A stretch of 64,000 bases of DNA from JBJMHZ01 sp045807125 (GTDB lineage: Bacteria; Actinomycetota; Actinomycetes; JAWWOL01): contig JBJMHZ010000005.1 in NCBI GenBank assembly GCA_045807125.1, forward strand, positions 253,866-317,865, written 5' to 3'. Shown here one piece after another: positions 25,711 through 33,636 of this stretch (positions are counted from its first letter, which is position 1; every line of letters starts with the position of its first letter). The notes under the pieces are model-generated. The model had not been told where the DNA came from. It searched no databases and was given only the letters and a program-made list of their open reading frames with translations. The translations under genes and the position numbers were made by a program.

Positions 25711-26299
25711 CCGGATGCCGATCCGGCCGCTGACATTGACTGAGGCGCTGCGGATGGCCGAATTGCAGGCGATCCAGCTGCTCGAACTGAGCGAGATCAC
25801 CGCCCCGCCCGTGCCGGAGCGGATCATCACCGAGCTGCCCCGCGTGCAGGTCGAGCGGATCAAGCTCGCCGGCCTGAGCGGCGCGGCGCAGTGGAGCCAT
25901 GGCCGGTGGCTCATCATCCTCAACGGCGCCGAACCGGCCAGCCGTCAGCGCTTCAGCCTGTTCCACGAGTTCAAGCACGTGCTGGACAACCCGTTCATCC
26001 ACGTCCTCTACCCGCCGACCGATCACACGACCAGCAAGGAACGGGCCGAGCAGGTCTGCGACTTCTTCGCCGGCTGCGCCCTCATCCCCCGCACCTGGCT
26101 CAAGCGGGAGTGGGCCAGCGGACACCAAGACGTGCGCCAGCTCGCCGACCGCTTCGCCGTCTCCCAGGCCGCCATGCGGGTGCGACTGCTCCAGACCGGG
26201 CTGACCGCCGAAGCGCAGCGCTGCGACACCGGCCCGCGATCCGGTCCCTACCAACGAGCTAGCGACTCACCGACCCACGTGCTGGGGGCCGCCGCATGA
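25682..26299 (+). CDS. ImmA/IrrE-type zinc metallopeptidase
   Basis: 205 residues, ATG 25682 inside the end of the Xre gene. Zinc motif HEFKH (H95, E96, H99), with a downstream acidic ligand region ERAEQVCDFFAGC and an MPXR-like segment (FAVSQAAMRVRL) typical of the family. ImmA of ICEBs1 cleaves the ImmR repressor to induce excision; the same role against the Xre protein is likely. It overlaps the recombinase gene by ATGA, tying excision control to the recombinase. Confidence 0.85.
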   Translation: MKKTITTLRDRMPIRPLTLTEALRMAELQAIQLLELSEITAPPVPERIITELPRVQVERIKLAGLSGAAQWSHGRWLIILNGAEPASRQRFSLFHEFKHVLDNPFIHVLYPPTDHTTSKERAEQVCDFFAGCALIPRTWLKREWASGHQDVRQLADRFAVSQAAMRVRLLQTGLTAEAQRCDTGPRSGPYQRASDSPTHVLGAAA

Positions 26300-28155
26300 C
26301 CGCCAGTCAACTGGCCTGCGCCTGCGGGCGCAAGCACGCCGTCCTGTACCTGCGCGTCAGCACGACGAACCAGGTCAACACCGACTACGACCCGGAGGGC
26401 ATCTCCATCCCGGCCCAACGGCAGGCCTGCCAGCGCAAGGGCGAAGAACTCGGCGTCCACATCCTCGGCGAGTACGTCGAACCTGGCCGCTCCGGCACCG
26501 AGATGGCCAAGCGCCCGCAGTTCCAGGCCATGATGGAACGCATCCGCACCGAGCGGGACGCGGACTACGTCATCGTCTACTCGACGTCGCGGATGAACCG
26601 CAACTGGATGGAGAACGGCGCTGTCCTGCTCGCCCTGCGCCAGCTCGGCGTCACGGTGGCCTCGGCGACCGAGAACCTAGATGACTCGCCGCTCGGCGAG
26701 GCGATGACCGGCTTCCTGGCCGTCTTCAACGGCTTCCAGTCCGCGGCCAACGCCCAAGACATCAAGTACAAGATGGGCCAGAAGGCCAAGAACGGCGGCA
26801 CGCTTGGCCGCGCCCCGCTCGGCTACGTCAACACGCGCGTCCGCCTCGACGGCCGGGAGATCCGCGCCGTGGCGGTGGACGAGGAGCGCGCCCCGCTCAT
26901 CCGCCAAGCCTTCGAGCTGTACGCCACCGGTGCCTACACCCTCGAACGGCTCCAGCAGACGATGGCCGACCAGGGCCTGACCACCCGCCCGACGCTCAGC
27001 CGACCCGGCGGGCCAGTGTCGCTCAACAAGCTGCAACAGATGCTCGGCGACCCCTACTACGCCGGACGCATCGTCTACGAAGGCGCGGAGTACCCCGGCC
27101 GCCACGAGCCGATCGTCAGCCCGGAGCTGTTCGACCGGGTGCAGCAAGTGCGCTCCGCCCGCAGCGCCCGCGGCCAGCGCGAGCGCGTGCACCACCACTA
27201 CCTCAAAGGAATGCTGCTCTGCGGGCACTGCCAGCGCGCCGGGCGCACCGCGCGACTCATCTACACCCTCGCCCGAGGACGAAGCGGCGAGCGCTGGGAG
27301 TACTACTTCTGCCCTAACCGGCGCGACCGCGGCTGCGACCTGCCTCACATCCCGGCCCAGAAGATCGAGGAAGCCGTTCTCGCGCACTACCTCGTCCTCG
27401 CCCTGCCGGCTGGCTTTGCCGAGCGCATCCACCAGCGCATCCAGCAAGCCGTGAGCGACGCCCAAGCCAGCGAACAACTGCTCCGACAAAGCGTCGCCCG
27501 CGAGCTGAAGCGCCTCGACGCCCGCGAAGAGCGCCTGCTCGACCTCGCCGCCGACGGCGCGCTCGGCACGGCCAAGGTCCGTACCCGCCTGACCAAGATC
27601 GGCGAAGACCGAACCCGCCTTCAGCAACAGCTCGCCGACACCGACCACCACCTCGTCGCCGGCGCCCAGCTCATACATCTCGCCCTGGAACTCCTGCGAG
27701 ACTCGCACCGGCTCTACGAGCAGGCCACCGACCCGGTCCGACGCGAGATCAACCAAGCCTTCTACGAGAGCATCACCGTCTACAGCTTCAACATCGAGAC
27801 GACCCTCAACCAGCCCTTCGACGACTTCGTCCAAGCCGCCACCCGCTACCGGCGCATCGCCACCGGCTCGATGGCAGCGGCAGGCCCGACGAACGACAGC
27901 CGCCCCAGCTTGGCTGGGGCGGCTGAGAGATCCCGAGCGGACCTACTCACCGGCGTTTCATTGGCCACCGGTTCGAATAAGGCCGCTCTGGTGGAGGTGC
28001 CGGGAATCGAACCCGGGTCCTTCGTCGCCAAGGCAGGGCTTCTCCGGGCGCATCCTGCGGTCAGTTGTCGGTCCTCCCGGTCCCGCAGGCCGGCCGGTCG
28101 GACCCTAGCTGCTGTGAGCTGTTCCGCCCGCCCCCGCAGCCGGGGTGGACGGTGA
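26296..28155 (+). CDS. Large serine recombinase (integrase)
   Basis: 619 residues. The catalytic Ser is S22 in YLRVSTTNQ, with the usual downstream resolvase segments (AQRQACQRKGEELG, SRMNRN). A recombinase domain (residues 165-270), a zinc ribbon (CGHCQRAG ... FCPNRRDRGCDLP, about 312-353) and a coiled coil (about 380-450) follow, the standard large-serine-integrase order. It would recombine attP with a chromosomal attB without host factors beyond a directionality protein. From about residue 565 the frame reads antisense through the 3' end of ssrA (VPGIEPGS is the antisense of the T-arm), so the last 50 or so residues are encoded by target-site DNA or the true end is nearer residue 550. Confidence 0.92.
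   Translation: MTASQLACACGRKHAVLYLRVSTTNQVNTDYDPEGISIPAQRQACQRKGEELGVHILGEYVEPGRSGTEMAKRPQFQAMMERIRTERDADYVIVYSTSRMNRNWMENGAVLLALRQLGVTVASATENLDDSPLGEAMTGFLAVFNGFQSAANAQDIKYKMGQKAKNGGTLGRAPLGYVNTRVRLDGREIRAVAVDEERAPLIRQAFELYATGAYTLERLQQTMADQGLTTRPTLSRPGGPVSLNKLQQMLGDPYYAGRIVYEGAEYPGRHEPIVSPELFDRVQQVRSARSARGQRERVHHHYLKGMLLCGHCQRAGRTARLIYTLARGRSGERWEYYFCPNRRDRGCDLPHIPAQKIEEAVLAHYLVLALPAGFAERIHQRIQQAVSDAQASEQLLRQSVARELKRLDAREERLLDLAADGALGTAKVRTRLTKIGEDRTRLQQQLADTDHHLVAGAQLIHLALELLRDSHRLYEQATDPVRREINQAFYESITVYSFNIETTLNQPFDDFVQAATRYRRIATGSMAAAGPTNDSRPSLAGAAERSRADLLTGVSLATGSNKAALVEVPGIEPGSFVAKAGLLRAHPAVSCRSSRSRRPAGRTLAAVSCSARPRSRGGR
27897..27925 (-). terminator. Strong hairpin, probably ssrA terminator
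   Basis: A 13-bp perfect stem (CAGCCGCCCCAGC / GCTGGGGCGGCTG) with a TTG loop lies 64 bases beyond the tmRNA 3' end on its transcribed strand, followed by GTCGTTCGTC. It also lies within the recombinase reading frame. If it is the native ssrA terminator, the element boundary is to its left. Confidence 0.5.
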
Positions 28156-28352
28156 GCCTCCTAGCGACGCCAGGTCCTGGGCCGGAGGCACTCCCAGGCT
28201 GACGGCTCCGCTAACCCTTGTCAGGCAGCGAGAGCGAGCGCGTTGTTGTCGGCGCTTGTTTCTTGTTCCAGCGGATGGTTAACGAGATCACCACTGGCAT
28301 CCTCGGCCCGCTTCCCCTGTCTCACCGTACGAAGTCGAAACCGTTCACCCCC
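27989..28352 (-). ncRNA. ssrA: Transfer-messenger RNA
   Basis: 364 bases on the minus strand. The 5' end GGGGGUGAACGG pairs with CACCUCC at the 3' end to make the acceptor stem, with discriminator A and an encoded CCA (27989). The T-arm is GGGUUCGAUUCCC and the tRNA-like 5' arm carries the conserved GGUUUCGACUUCG. The tag reading frame begins at GCC 28253 and ends with TGA at 28221. tmRNA with SmpB (encoded at 33150) rescues stalled ribosomes and tags the peptide for ClpXP. Its 3' end is the apparent target of the neighbouring integrase. Confidence 0.95.
28221..28253 (-). CDS. tmRNA proteolysis tag ADNNALALAA
   Basis: Codons GCC GAC AAC AAC GCG CTC GCT CTC GCT GCC TGA give a 10-residue tag ending in the ALAA degron recognised by ClpXP. 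The resume codon is inferred from similarity of the upstream bases to other actinobacterial tmRNAs; one codon either way is possible. Confidence 0.8.
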   Translation of the reverse strand, partial: ADNNALALAA

Positions 28353-28371
28353 TGGTCGTTGGGATGCACCC

Positions 28372-28377
28372 AGTGTA
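28372..28377 (-). promoter_or_regulatory. Possible -10 box of ssrA
   Basis: TACACT on the minus strand, 19 bases before the mature 5' end. The precursor would be trimmed by RNase P. A clear -35 is not visible. Confidence 0.3.
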
Positions 28378-28480
28378 CGCGGAGGCGCCGCCGCCGACCC
28401 AGCCGATGGTCGGCGACGGCGCCAGCCCCGCGCGGTGACGAGCGCTCAGAGGGCACCGAGGAGGAAGCCCCCCGTACCGG

Positions 28481-30091
28481 TCAGTACCGGAACTGGCTCA
28501 CCACCGTCTGCAGCTCTGCGGACATCTCGGCGAGGTCGTGCGCCGCCTGCCGACTGTGCGTCGAGCTGGCGGTCATGGTCTGCGCCGCCGATGCGACGTG
28601 CGAGATCTTGGCGGCGATGTCGGCCGAGCCGCTGGCCGCCTCGCTGGCGTGCGCGCTCATCTCGGCCGCGGTCGCGGTCTGCTGCTCGACCGCCGTGGCG
28701 ATGGTGGTCTGGAAGTACGTGATCTGGTCCACCACCGAGCGGATCCGGCTGATCGCGTCGGCCACGCTGGTCGCCTCGCCCTGCACGCCCTGGATGCGCT
28801 GGGCGATGTCCTCGGTCGCCTTGGCCGTGCTGTCGGCGAGGTCCTTGACCTCCCCGGCGACGACCGCGAACCCGCGGCCGGCCTCGCCGGCCCTGGCCGC
28901 CTCGATGGTCGCGTTGAGCGCGAGGAGGTGGGTCTGCTCGGCGATGGACGTGATGAGCGCGACCACCTGGCTGATCTGCTTGGACGAGGCACCCAGCCGG
29001 ACGATCGTGTCGCCGGCCGCCTCGGCCTCGGTGGCCGCCTCGGAGCCGACCCGTACGGCCTCGTTGGCGTTGTGCGCGATCTCGCGGATCGTGGCCGTCA
29101 TCTCCTCGACGCTGGCCGCGACCAGGTGCACGTTGCGCGAGATCTGGTCGGCAGACGAAGCGACCGCCTCCGCCTGCTCGGAGGTGTCCTGCGCGACGGC
29201 GGCCAGCTGCGCCGACGTCGCCGAGGTCTCCTCGCTCGCGGCAGCGAGCGACTCGGCGCTCGCGGCCGCCCGGCCGATGGTCGGTGCGATCTTGTCCACG
29301 AAGAGGTTGAACGCCGCGCTCACGCGGGCCAGCTCGTCGCGGCCCTTCACGGTGAGCCGGCGGGTGAGGTCGCGGTCGCCCTCGGCGATGTCCTCGAAAG
29401 CGTGGAGGAGCTGCTTCAGCGGGACGATCACCGACATCGTGATGCCGAACGCGAAGATGAGCGCGGCGACCAGCCCGGCGATGCCGAGGGCCAGCGTGAC
29501 CCGCCGGACGCTCGCCTGCGCCGCGATGCCCTTGCGCTGCTCCTTGGCCACCTGAGCGCCTACCGACGCCAGCACCTGGTCAGCGTCGTCGATGCCGTCC
29601 GACAGCAGCGACCGCACGTGCGGCAGCTGCGACGCGACCTCGTCGGCGCCGTGAGTGCCGGCGAATGCCGTCGTCAGCCTGGGCGTCAGGGACGCCAGCT
29701 CGGCCTGCTTGGCGAGCGCGTCCTCGACGATGGCCTTCTCGGTCTGACCGAGCGGCCGCGCCTTGAGCGCGGTGAGGTCCTTGGTCACGGCGGCGGTGAC
29801 CTGGTCCAGGGTCGCGGCGTCGCGACTCGCCTGGGTCTGTGCCGCCTTGTGACCGAGCGTCCCCGCGAGCAGCCACGAGGCGTTGACCTGCGCGAGCTCG
29901 GCAGTGTCGTCCTTCACCTGCTGGGCGAGCTGCAGGGTCGCCGCCGCCTCCGTCATGCTGCGGACGCCGCGCTGCTGCGCGTGCCCGGCCACGACGGTGA
30001 CCGCGATGATGCTGCCCAGCAGCGACACGATGACGATGTAGAACGTCATCGAGCGCTGGAGGATCGAGAACCTGCGGACTTTCGACAGCAT
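28481..30091 (-). CDS. Methyl-accepting chemotaxis protein
   Basis: 536 residues. TM1 at about 17-37, a periplasmic helical sensor of about 160 residues, TM2 at about 200-222, a HAMP domain with IVPLKQLLHAFEDIAEGD, then the long cytoplasmic signalling coiled coil. The hairpin tip (EQTHLLALNATIEAARAGEAGRGFAVVA, given here only to mark the conserved tip that binds CheA/CheW) sits near residue 390. Reports an unknown ligand to the flagellar motor. Presence of a receptor implies flagellar or other CheA-driven behaviour. It is alone between ssrA and the amidohydrolase. Confidence 0.93.
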   Translation of the reverse strand: MLSKVRRFSILQRSMTFYIVIVSLLGSIIAVTVVAGHAQQRGVRSMTEAAATLQLAQQVKDDTAELAQVNASWLLAGTLGHKAAQTQASRDAATLDQVTAAVTKDLTALKARPLGQTEKAIVEDALAKQAELASLTPRLTTAFAGTHGADEVASQLPHVRSLLSDGIDDADQVLASVGAQVAKEQRKGIAAQASVRRVTLALGIAGLVAALIFAFGITMSVIVPLKQLLHAFEDIAEGDRDLTRRLTVKGRDELARVSAAFNLFVDKIAPTIGRAAASAESLAAASEETSATSAQLAAVAQDTSEQAEAVASSADQISRNVHLVAASVEEMTATIREIAHNANEAVRVGSEAATEAEAAGDTIVRLGASSKQISQVVALITSIAEQTHLLALNATIEAARAGEAGRGFAVVAGEVKDLADSTAKATEDIAQRIQGVQGEATSVADAISRIRSVVDQITYFQTTIATAVEQQTATAAEMSAHASEAASGSADIAAKISHVASAAQTMTASSTHSRQAAHDLAEMSAELQTVVSQFRY

Positions 30092-30273
30092 TGCCGGCCT
30101 CCTGGCCCCCGGGGAGTTGGAGCGGTGGCTCCGCCTAGTGCTATCGGAACCAGACGCACCTTCCTGAGCGCCGATCTTGTGCGGCTCGGCCGCCGCGAGC
30201 GGCTGACCGGCTCATCGGCACCGTCGTGGGCCGCCGCGGTTCACCCGTTCGGAGCAGCGCCCCGCACGGGTCC

Positions 30274-31152
30274 TCAGCGGCCGAGGAGCCGGGCGGCGTT
30301 GTCGTGCAGCACGCCGGACAGCCACGCATCGCCCAGGTCGAGGCGCTGGAGGACCTCGATCTGATGGGCATAGGGGTACGGGATGTTGGGGTAGTCGGTG
30401 CCGAGCAGCACCTTGGGCGCCACGCCGGCGAGCCGGGGCAGCAGCTCCGGCGGGAACGGCGCGAACCGCCGGCTCAGGAAGTCGGTGAACACCATCGTCG
30501 TGTCGAGGTGCACGTTGGCGTAGCGCTCGGCGAGCTGGATGAACTCGGCGTGCTCGGGCGCGCCCAGATGGGCGATGACGAGCGTCAGCCTCGGGTGCCG
30601 GCGCAGTACGTCGGCGACCGGGCCAGGACCGGTGAACCGTCCCGGCATCGGCCCGGAGCCGGCGTGCAGCACCACCGGCAGCCCGGCGTCGGCGAGCGCG
30701 CCCCACACCGGGTCGAGCAGCGGGTCGCGCGGGTCGTACCCGCCGACCTGCACGTGGGCCTTGAAGACCCGCGCACCGGCCTCGATCGCCGCCGGCACGT
30801 AGCCGGCCGCCGCCGGCTCCGGGAAGAACGTCGCGGTCGGCAGGCAGTCCGGCGTGCGGTCGGCGAACCCGCGGGCCCACGCGTTGAGCCACTCCGCCAT
30901 CCCGGGCTTGTGCGGATAGACCAGCGCCGGGAACGCCAGCACCCCGAGCCGCCGGAGCCTCGCGAGCCGCTCCCGCTCCCCCTCCCGGTAGGCGATGGGC
31001 CACGGCACGCCGGTGAGCGGCCCGGCGGAGTCGAAGTACGCCCACACCTTCGCGAGCACGCGCTCGGGCATGAAGTGGACGTGGACGTCGATGAGCCCCG
31101 GCAGTCCGAGGCCGCGCCACACGCCCGGCACGTCGTCGTCGGTCAGGCTCAC
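30274..31152 (-). CDS. Amidohydrolase 2 family metal-dependent hydrolase
   Basis: 292 residues from GTG 31152, whose first bases overlap the stop of the penicillin-binding protein gene (GTGA), the reason for choosing this start over a far longer open frame. Metal motif H24-x-H26 in IDVHVHF, then VFKAHVQVGG, VVLHAG, LVIAHLG and LGTDYP, matching the ACMSD/amidohydrolase-2 TIM barrel. Substrate unknown (decarboxylation or hydrolysis of a small carboxylate). The last residues (LSGVLHDNAARLLGR) are the typical family C-terminus. Confidence 0.85.
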   Translation of the reverse strand: MSLTDDDVPGVWRGLGLPGLIDVHVHFMPERVLAKVWAYFDSAGPLTGVPWPIAYREGERERLARLRRLGVLAFPALVYPHKPGMAEWLNAWARGFADRTPDCLPTATFFPEPAAAGYVPAAIEAGARVFKAHVQVGGYDPRDPLLDPVWGALADAGLPVVLHAGSGPMPGRFTGPGPVADVLRRHPRLTLVIAHLGAPEHAEFIQLAERYANVHLDTTMVFTDFLSRRFAPFPPELLPRLAGVAPKVLLGTDYPNIPYPYAHQIEVLQRLDLGDAWLSGVLHDNAARLLGR

Positions 31153-33074
31153 GAGCGGTCGAGCGCGCGCAGGAACGACGCGGCGACGGGCGCAGCCACC
31201 GCGCCGCCGACCCCGCCGCCCTCGACCAGCACGGCGAAGGCGAGATCGCCGCGGTAGCCGATGAACCACGCGTGCGTCAACGGCGGGTCGGCGGAGCCGA
31301 ACTCCGCCGTGCCGGTCTTGCCGTGGACCGGCGGGCCGGGCAGCCGGCCGAGCGCTTGCTTCGCCGTGCCGTCGGTGACCACCGCGCGCATCAGCGCGCG
31401 CAGGGATGCCGCCACGGGGGCGGCCAGCGCCTTCGGCGACGGCTGCGCGGCAGGCGCCGGGTCGACCAGCAGCTGCGGCGCATGCCACGTGCCGGAATCG
31501 ACCGTCGCCGCGACCATCGCCATGTCGAGCGGGCTCACCAGCACCCGGCCCTGGCCGATGGCGTCGGCCGCGCGCTCGACCGCGTCGGTGGCGACGGGCA
31601 CGCTGCCGGAGAAGGAGTCGAGCGGCAGCTGCCACGCTCCCCCGATGCCGTACGCGGCCGCCGCGGCGCGCAGGTCGGAGGCGCCGAGCCGGGACGACAG
31701 CCCGACGAACGCGGTGTTGCACGACAGCGCGAAGTCGGTGCGGAACGGCACGTCGCCCGGCGCGCTCTCGCCCTGGAAGTTGGTGAACCGCTTGCCCGAC
31801 ACGTCGATCGACGGCGGGCACGGGACCGGGTCGGTGAGGCGCAGGCCGTCGCCGAGCAGCGCGGTCGCGGTGACGACCTTGAACGTGGAACCGGGCGGGT
31901 AGCGCCCGACGAGCGCGGTGTCGTACGAGCTCTCGGCCGGGCGGTTGGCCACCGCGAGGATCTCGCCGGTGGACGCCCGGACGGCCACGAGCGACGCGCG
32001 CCGCTCGCGGATGGCCGGCGCGTCGAGCGCCCGCTCGGCCGCCGCCTGCACCCGGCGGTCGAGCGTCACCCGCACCGAGCGCCCGGGCCGGCCCCGGAAC
32101 GTCGCGAGCGTCTGCAGCCGGGCACCGCGCGCGTCCTCGACCACGACCTCGGCCGTCGGCGAGCCGGCGAGCCGGTGCTCGAAGGCGGCCTGGATGCCGT
32201 ACAGGCCCACCTGGTCGCGGGCCCGGTAGGGCGCGCCGAGCCGGTCGAGCGCCTCCTTCGTCGCCGGGCCGACCCGGCCGAGCAGGGCCCGGGCGAAGGT
32301 CGGGGTGGGCGCGAGGGGGGCGGTGCCGGCGCGGTACGGCACGCCGGGCAGCGCGTCGAGCCGGGTCCGCGCCTGCTCGAAGGCCGGGCGGCGCAGCGTG
32401 ATGACGGGGACGAACGCGTCGGGCGGCGCCGCGGCGACGTCGCGCGCGATCGTGGCCCCGTCGATCCGGAGGATGCGTGCCAGGGCCGCGATCTCGGCCG
32501 CCGGGTGGGCCAGCGCCCGTGGGTGAACGCCGATGGTCACCACCGGCGCGTCGGCGACGAGCGCGCTGCCGTCGCCGCCCAGCACCGGCGCCCGCCGGCC
32601 GGCCTCGCGGGTCAGCGCGACGTGGCGGCCGGTCGTCAGCGCGGGATGGACATCGGTCGGCGACCAGCGGACCTGCCAGCCGTCGGTGCCGCGCTGGAGC
32701 GACAGGTGGCCGGTGTAGCGGAGGGTGCCGAGGCCGGCGGGGACGACCGTCGCGTCGAACGTCGCCTGCGCGCTCGTGCCCGCCGCGTCGGCCTGCACCG
32801 CACCGAGCCGCAGCTCGAGACGTGGCGCCGCGAGCGCGCCGAGGAACGACCGGTAGGCATCGCGCACCGGGGCGACCGTCACGCCAGCCGCCGACGCGGC
32901 CGACGCGTAGTCGCCGCGGGCGACGGCGTCGAGGAAGCGCTGCGCGACCGGGCGCGGCGACGGCTTGCCACCGCAGGCGGCCACCCCGAGCGGGAGAACG
33001 ACGACGAGCAGGCACAGGAGCGATCGGGAGAGCGCCGTCGCCCGTCCAGCCATGGATCTGGCGCTCGAGCTCAC
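31149..33074 (-). CDS. Class B penicillin-binding protein (transpeptidase), lipoprotein
   Basis: 641 residues. An N-terminal signal with lipobox GVAAC, an NTF2-like domain (VAQRFLDAVARGDYASAASAAG), a linker/dimerisation region, then the transpeptidase: SxxK at S396-K399 (STFK), SxN at S451 (SCN), KTG at K586 (KTGT). It cross-links peptidoglycan outside the membrane and is a beta-lactam target. The NTF2 domain is the layout of PbpA/MecA-like class B enzymes. Co-transcribed with the amidohydrolase downstream. Confidence 0.93.
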   Translation of the reverse strand: MSSSARSMAGRATALSRSLLCLLVVVLPLGVAACGGKPSPRPVAQRFLDAVARGDYASAASAAGVTVAPVRDAYRSFLGALAAPRLELRLGAVQADAAGTSAQATFDATVVPAGLGTLRYTGHLSLQRGTDGWQVRWSPTDVHPALTTGRHVALTREAGRRAPVLGGDGSALVADAPVVTIGVHPRALAHPAAEIAALARILRIDGATIARDVAAAPPDAFVPVITLRRPAFEQARTRLDALPGVPYRAGTAPLAPTPTFARALLGRVGPATKEALDRLGAPYRARDQVGLYGIQAAFEHRLAGSPTAEVVVEDARGARLQTLATFRGRPGRSVRVTLDRRVQAAAERALDAPAIRERRASLVAVRASTGEILAVANRPAESSYDTALVGRYPPGSTFKVVTATALLGDGLRLTDPVPCPPSIDVSGKRFTNFQGESAPGDVPFRTDFALSCNTAFVGLSSRLGASDLRAAAAAYGIGGAWQLPLDSFSGSVPVATDAVERAADAIGQGRVLVSPLDMAMVAATVDSGTWHAPQLLVDPAPAAQPSPKALAAPVAASLRALMRAVVTDGTAKQALGRLPGPPVHGKTGTAEFGSADPPLTHAWFIGYRGDLAFAVLVEGGGVGGAVAAPVAASFLRALDRS

Positions 33075-33149
33075 GACCGCTGGCTCCTCGGGGCAGGAGT
33101 GACGAACCGGGCAGGAGCCTACTCGCCGGATCGGACAGGATCGGCCGCG

Positions 33150-33626
33150 CTACGTCCGGCCCTTGGCCCGGCGCCCCGCGGCCCGGCTGATCTCGCGGGC
33201 GGCGTCGCGGGCGGCGAGCGCCTGCCGCTTGTCGTACGAGCGCTTGCCCCGCGCGAGGGCGAGCTGCACCTTGGCCCGGCCGTCGGAGAAGTACAGCGAC
33301 AGCGGCACGAGCGTCAGGCCGCCCTCGCGGGTCTTGCCGATCAGCCGGGAGATCTCCTCGCGGTGCAGCAGCAGCTTGCGGGCCCGGCGCGGCTCGTGAT
33401 TGGTCCAGGTGCCCTGCGCGTACTCCGGGATGTGGATCCCCATGAGCCACGCCTCGCCGTCCTTGATCTGGGCGAAGGAGTCGACGAGGGACGCGCGGCC
33501 GGCCCGCAGGCTCTTGACCTCCGTACCGGTCAGGACGAGGCCGGCCTCGTAGGTGTCGAGCACTTCGTAGTCGTGGCGGGCCTTCCTGTTCTGCGCGATG
33601 ACCTTGCGACCGGTCTCCTTCACCAT
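33150..33626 (-). CDS. smpB: SsrA-binding protein SmpB
   Basis: 158 residues. Family hallmarks: AQNRKARHDYEV near the N-terminus, GTEVKSLRAG, PEYAQGTWTNHEP, RKLLLHREEI, GLTLVPLSLYF and a basic tail KRSYDKRQ. Binds tmRNA and mimics the anticodon arm in the stalled ribosome. Lies 5 kb from ssrA with intervening genes and 10 bases downstream of the S41 protease gene. Confidence 0.97.
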   Translation of the reverse strand: MVKETGRKVIAQNRKARHDYEVLDTYEAGLVLTGTEVKSLRAGRASLVDSFAQIKDGEAWLMGIHIPEYAQGTWTNHEPRRARKLLLHREEISRLIGKTREGGLTLVPLSLYFSDGRAKVQLALARGKRSYDKRQALAARDAAREISRAAGRRAKGRT

Positions 33627-33636
33627 GACCGGGCCA

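Larger units (their letters stand above)
19584..28155 (+). mobile_element. Core module of a putative integrative element (TraG-like ATPase to serine recombinase)
   Basis: A run of co-directional genes, many overlapping by ATGA or GTGA, encodes small membrane proteins, a TraG/VirD4-like ATPase, a replication-relaxation protein, a DNA methyltransferase, a ribbon-helix-helix protein, an Xre/ImmA pair and a large serine recombinase, ending against ssrA. No relaxase, VirB4 or other secretion-channel gene is visible, so it may be mobilizable rather than self-transmissible, or use DNA-pump transfer. The left end of the element is not identified and may lie beyond base 1. Confidence 0.65.

Noticed and set aside
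1..28000. Second copy of the ssrA 3' end as the left attachment site
   Set aside because: Looked for repeats of the T-arm/acceptor segment; none noticed, so the left end probably lies outside the window.
28538..30364. 608-residue plus-strand frame opposite the chemotaxis receptor
   Set aside because: Antisense of a conserved signalling domain with no features of its own.
31153..33450. Upstream extension of the amidohydrolase frame to 1058 residues
   Set aside because: The upstream part is low-complexity Arg/Ala/Gly in the wrong frame of the penicillin-binding protein; GTG 31152 overlapping its stop is the sensible start.
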